From assembly GCA_010279815.1 (NCBI GenBank), contig QEOQ01000274.1, positions 738,196-791,281 on the forward strand: a DNA stretch of 53,086 bases. Direction: 5' to 3'. The position numbers and the translations under genes were made by a program. Below are positions 49,803 to 53,086 of the stretch, in pieces; positions within the stretch are counted from its first letter, which is position 1, and every line of letters starts with the position of its first letter. This DNA is from Brachionus plicatilis. Lineage: Eukaryota > Rotifera > Eurotatoria > Ploima > Brachionidae. Below the pieces are notes generated by a model that saw only the letters and a program-made list of their open reading frames with translations, was not told where the DNA came from and did not search any database.

Positions 49803-50540
49803 GATTTTTTAAGAATAGTTTTAAAGCTTTAGATAAAACTTTACCTAATAATTCTCTTGATCATTACATTGATGATTTTAGGGTTGCTGGTGCTTTAATT
49901 AATAAGTATTTCAAAAGAATAATACCTAACTATGAAAGTTCTCTTATGACCACAAGAAAAATGCTTAATCGACTAAATAAACCAAATGATTTAATTAAGT
50001 CTGTAAATGAATATAACCTTAAATTAAAGTCTCAGCACTTTATTAAAATTAAGATTTCTGAAATAAATGATTTTCCTTAATTAGATCTTAAAGATACTGA
50101 AAATGATATTACATTTGGTAAATATCAATTAGGACAGTGCATAAGTTATGTATCATCAATGTTTCGAGAAAAAGATAATGTTTTTGTTTATTTGAATAAG
50201 GATGAGAGTATTTTTAATGACTTTAGAATTATCTACTCTGACATACCATCAAGGCATATTAGTTAAAAAAAAGTATAGAACTTATGTTAAATATATTCGA
50301 AATGTTAACCTTTCAGAGGCTATACAAGGGTGTGTATGTGAATGTAAAGTTGGTCATCGAACTTTGGGATGTTGTTCTCATATTACCGCTGTTATTTATT
50401 ATTTATCTTATGGTAAGTATCAATCCAAAATAGATGATCCTGGTAGCACTTTATTAAGACTTTTAGGAATAAATGTTTCTGAAGATGATAGTGAGGATGA
50501 AGATTATACTGAATATATTGAAAGCTTTGAAGATGTTTAA
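49803..50540 (+). pseudogene. DDE transposase C-terminus with SWIM-like finger (ISL2EU/Harbinger-type)
   Basis: Plus-strand reading begins near LDHYIDDFRVAGALINKYF, passes a TAA in ISEINDFP*LDL, continues through ITFGKYQLGQCISYV, and changes frame at an A-run near 50255. It then reads GCVCECKVGHRTLGCCSH to AAVIYYLSYG-like HITAVIYYLSYGKY and an acidic end. The C.C....GHRTLGCCSH..A.IYYLS..RY block is typical of a family of animal DDE transposases with a C-terminal SWIM-like finger. Catalytic part absent; one stop and one frameshift. Family name is my best recall, fragment status is certain. Confidence 0.7.
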
Positions 50541-51163
50541 TATTAAAAAAATTAAATTTAAAAAAAAAACCTTTTATATCTGTTATAATTTACTTTGAAA
50601 TTAACCAATTGAGAATTATCAAATTATCAATTAATATACCTTACATAGTTTAATGTGATGTATATCATTAAAAATAATATTAATATATTTGAAAAATTTA
50701 AATTATATTGAAATTTATATTCTAAAGAAAATATTTTACCCATTCTGTTTGTAAAATTGTAATTAATTATCCAAACTAAATTTTAATATAATTCTGAACT
50801 TTGAAGTTACACAGAAAACGTTTTTCAACAGCGACCAACCTATTAAAAGTTTGAATATTTTCACCAGACTCTATGCACCAAAACGAGCCCTGGACTAGGT
50901 TGGTCACGATTAACGGCCACGGCAAAAAATGAATGGATGTGTGGTATGGTTCTTTAAATTAAATTTTTCATTTTTAGTCAGGCGATTTCTGATTTCACAT
51001 TTAATCTCCAAATATTAAGTGGATGATTTGATTTTGAGAACTACTTGTTTAATTTTGATTAAAACTTAATTAAATTATTCTTTTTGAAAGTTTAATTTTT
51101 ATTATAGCTAAGATATGAAGATGCAAGCCTTGCGCCTTCTGTATCCCTCAAACCAAGACCAGA
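50541..51163. other. Intergenic with a perfect 10-bp inverted repeat
   Basis: GACCAACCTA (50833-50842) and TAGGTTGGTC (50896-50905) enclose 53 bp: a short hairpin or MITE end pair. The rest is AT-rich without genes. Confidence 0.5.
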
Positions 51164-51240
51164 GTTGTTTTAAAGTCATAACTTATGAGTCATAAGTCAA
51201 GTTAAATCTTTGACTTAAAATTAAGCGATTAGAGTTAGAA
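51164..51240. repeat. Fold-back family B fragment
   Basis: CAGAGTTGTTTTAAAGTCAT then TCATAAGTCAAG and TTTGACTTA: left end of family B, truncated. Confidence 0.6.
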
Positions 51241-51895
51241 CTGTGACTAAATAACAAGTCTAGCCTATCCAATATTATTTTTTATTTATTTTTAATTTAA
51301 ACAAACTGGCTTATAATTTAAACAAATAAAAACGTTTATCACGTTAGATTTGTAATCAATTTGAATAATCGTTAGATACTAACTTGAGTTTCTCAAAGAT
51401 GTTGATGATATATTTTCTTTTTTAGATTCTTTTTTATTGTCTTTTAAATCTTAGAATTTTTGAAAAAACACTAAGAAATTAGTTTTTTTTTTTAAAAAGT
51501 TACTTGACATAGAATTATCAGTTGCTTTCTCATTTTTTTTTGCTTTTAGCAAACTATCAATTACATGCTTGAAAAAAAAATTAATTTCTCTTTTAGTTAA
51601 GAACTAAAAAATGCTTACTAATTTTTTATCTTCACTCAAAGAGGAAGTTAAAATTTCTGCAACAATTTTGCAAAATTTACAATCAATTTCGGTCTTAAAA
51701 TTAAATCTTATCTAGGAATACTAAATTTAATTAAAATTTACCATTTCTGCATAAAATTTATAAAAATAATAAAAAATAAAGAAACTAATTTAATTTAAAT
51801 CAATTTAGCGCATTTTTTTAAATAAAAGCCAAATTTAGTTATATCAAGTTTAATATTTTAAAACACTGATTTTTCATATTTTTATATATAATCAT
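51241..51895. other. Intergenic, no gene seen
   Basis: AT-rich. No repeat ends or coding frames of note. Confidence 0.4.
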
Positions 51896-51899
51896 TTTT

Positions 51900-51937
51900 A
51901 ACAATAGATTCCTTTGGTTTGATCCTATTAAAACATT
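51900..51937 (+). pseudogene. Short fragment of the non-LTR endonuclease
   Basis: 38 bp matching 48396-48432 (opposite strand) with two differences; both encode RFLW.DPIKTL. Followed directly by CTGACCCCC-like sequence that also occurs at 18320. Confidence 0.55.
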
Positions 51938-52084
51938 GACCCCCCCCCACTTTTTGAAAATTTACCATATTTTGCTTTTGCTTTTATACTAAAATTTACA
52001 ATTTCTTCAATTTGGCAGAATTTTTCAGAATCAGTATTTTGATGTTACAAACGAAAATTCAGATGCTAAAATTTTTTTAAAATT

Positions 52085-52215
52085 GTCTGCAGTGCGTCTA
52101 TGTTTTCTAAATCCTGATTTTTCATGAATAAGAAGACTATTGTTCTCCAGAAAATTATATATTCTTGTGAAGATGATGCGTTCAAGTAACTTTCCAAGGC
52201 AACTTGTCATACTAA
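52085..52215 (-). pseudogene. Non-LTR reverse transcriptase, N-terminal part, inverted
   Basis: Minus-strand frame reads SMTSCLGKLLERIIFTRIYN and later EKSGFRKHRRTADN: the conserved SLTSCLGKLLE and QSGFRKxRST motifs at the beginning of jockey-type reverse transcriptases. It lies head-to-head with the plus-strand RT core that begins at about 52262, so the two parts of one enzyme point in opposite directions. Confidence 0.8.
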
Positions 52216-52261
52216 TTGTAAAATTATTTCAATATATTTCAATATATTTCATAATTGAATC

Positions 52262-52886
52262 AATATATTTTGACATTTCTAAAGCTTTAGATAGAGTTTG
52301 GCATGATGGACTAATTTACAAGCTAATAAAAATTAATCTACCACCTTATCTTATCTATTGGATAAGATCGTTTCTGTACTTAAGATCTTTTAAAGTAAAT
52401 ATAAATGGTAATCTAAGTGATCAATACCCTATTAAAGCAGGAGTTCCACAAGGGTCAGGAATTAGTCCGCTTCTTTTTAGCATTTTTATAAATGATATAC
52501 CAAAAAGAAACAAAACAAACTGCCAATACTCTCTTCTTTTTGCAGATGATTTGGCTACCTTTTTTACTTTTAAAAAGATAGGAAATCTTGAAAAAGTGAT
52601 TAATAAGTACTTAAAAGAAGTTGAAATATGGCTTTTCAAATGGAAAATGAAAATTTCTGTTGAGAAATCATGTTATATGATCTTTGAGAAAAAAACTAAA
52701 GTTAAAATTAATCTTGACCTTAAAATTAATAATAGTAATTTAAATAAAGAGGAAAAAGTTAAATTCTTAGGAATAACATTAGACTCAAAACTTACTTTTA
52801 GTCCAATGGTGGATGAATTAAAAGAGCGTTGTAATTCAAGGCTTAACTTAATAAAATATCTTTCAAATAAAAAATTGATTGATTGA
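52262..52886 (+). pseudogene. Non-LTR reverse transcriptase, catalytic core
   Basis: Plus-strand frame with FDISKALDRVWHDGLIYKLI (motif A Asp; usual AFD is ALD here), VPQGSGISPLLF (motif B), LLFADDLATFF (catalytic Asp pair) and FLGITLDSKLTF. This is the jockey-clade palm and thumb. The frame ends at a TGA at 52884; no 3' UTR or poly-A tail was identified. The N-terminal RT motifs are on the other strand at 52085-52215. No functional polymerase can be made from this arrangement. Confidence 0.88.
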
Positions 52887-53086
52887 GTCATTCTGTTCCA
52901 CTGGTCGTCAGACTGGTGGAAGAATATAGAGAAGGTTTCAAATCAAGATATATCGAATATCCAACTCCATTGTGTAATTGCTACCTAGCAATTTCCTCTT
53001 TTTCTCCTGAACTATCAAATATTTAAACATGTCTTAACTCTAGTTATTTAAACATATCGTTCTTAATTTTCTTTTGACTTATTTAT
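52887..53086. other. End of window, possible continuation of the RT element
   Basis: Less AT-rich than the spacer DNA (GTTCCACTGGTCGTCAGACT), perhaps decayed RT or a neighbouring repeat. No frame can be assigned. Confidence 0.3.

Noticed and set aside
1..53086. CRISPR arrays, bacterial operons, ribosome-binding sites, phage elements
   Set aside because: Spliced genes, eukaryotic tRNA structure and eukaryotic transposons show a nuclear genome. The regular repeats seen are MITE arms and word arrays, not CRISPR.

Overview
This window looks like a piece of a very AT-rich animal nuclear genome. Several genes have spliced exons with GT-AG introns of 49-60 bp next to introns of 1.6-3.9 kb. The gene content is metazoan: a beta-1,4-galactosyltransferase-family enzyme, a DEG/ENaC channel, a TALPID3 homologue and a HEATR4-like HEAT protein. 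Six nuclear tRNA genes and many transposon remnants are also present. Base composition, tiny introns and a GH81 glucanase in an animal-type locus suggest a small invertebrate, perhaps a monogonont rotifer such as Brachionus. This is inference; nothing here proves the species.

Layout. 0.4-2.0 kb: two-exon beta4-GalT/GalNAcT gene, with a solo LTR six bases after its stop codon. 2.3-7.7 kb: tRNA-Pro, fold-back repeats, an AT-hook transposase tail and the 3' part of a non-LTR reverse transcriptase. 7.7-9.1 kb (minus): intronless DEG/ENaC channel. 9.6 kb: second tRNA-Pro with duplicated flanks. 11.5-22.1 kb: eight-exon HEATR4-like gene reconstructed here (888 codons), whose long introns hold at least seven repeats, including a MULE-type element with a 9-bp target-site duplication and a SWIM zinc-finger fragment. 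22.1-27.3 kb: transposon graveyard (Tc1-like, FLYWCH/MULE, a MULE transposase pseudogene, palindromic MITEs). 28.0-30.4 kb: secreted endo-beta-1,3-glucanase (GH81). 30.7-33.0 kb: piggyBac-like MITE, tRNA-Val, hAT-like element. 33.8-41.8 kb: four-exon TALPID3 homologue (1219 codons) with a tRNA-Pro gene inside its last intron. 42-47.6 kb: tRNA-Val genes, a perfect-ended fold-back element, a three-exon small gene (185 codons) and an AT-hook transposase tail. 47.8-53.1 kb: fold-back copy, non-LTR endonuclease fragment, a small minus-strand gene, a DDE/SWIM transposase pseudogene and a non-LTR RT fragment with an inverted 5' part.

Functional theme. TALPID3 is a basal-body/ciliogenesis protein. 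Its promoter carries a near-consensus RFX X-box 73 bp before the ATG. X-box-like sites also lie at short distances before the HEATR4-like gene and the small three-exon gene, so these three may be co-regulated ciliary genes. The rest of the window is mostly non-autonomous transposon debris, much of it palindromic. Exon coordinates come from reading frames and splice phase by eye. No transcript or database search was available.
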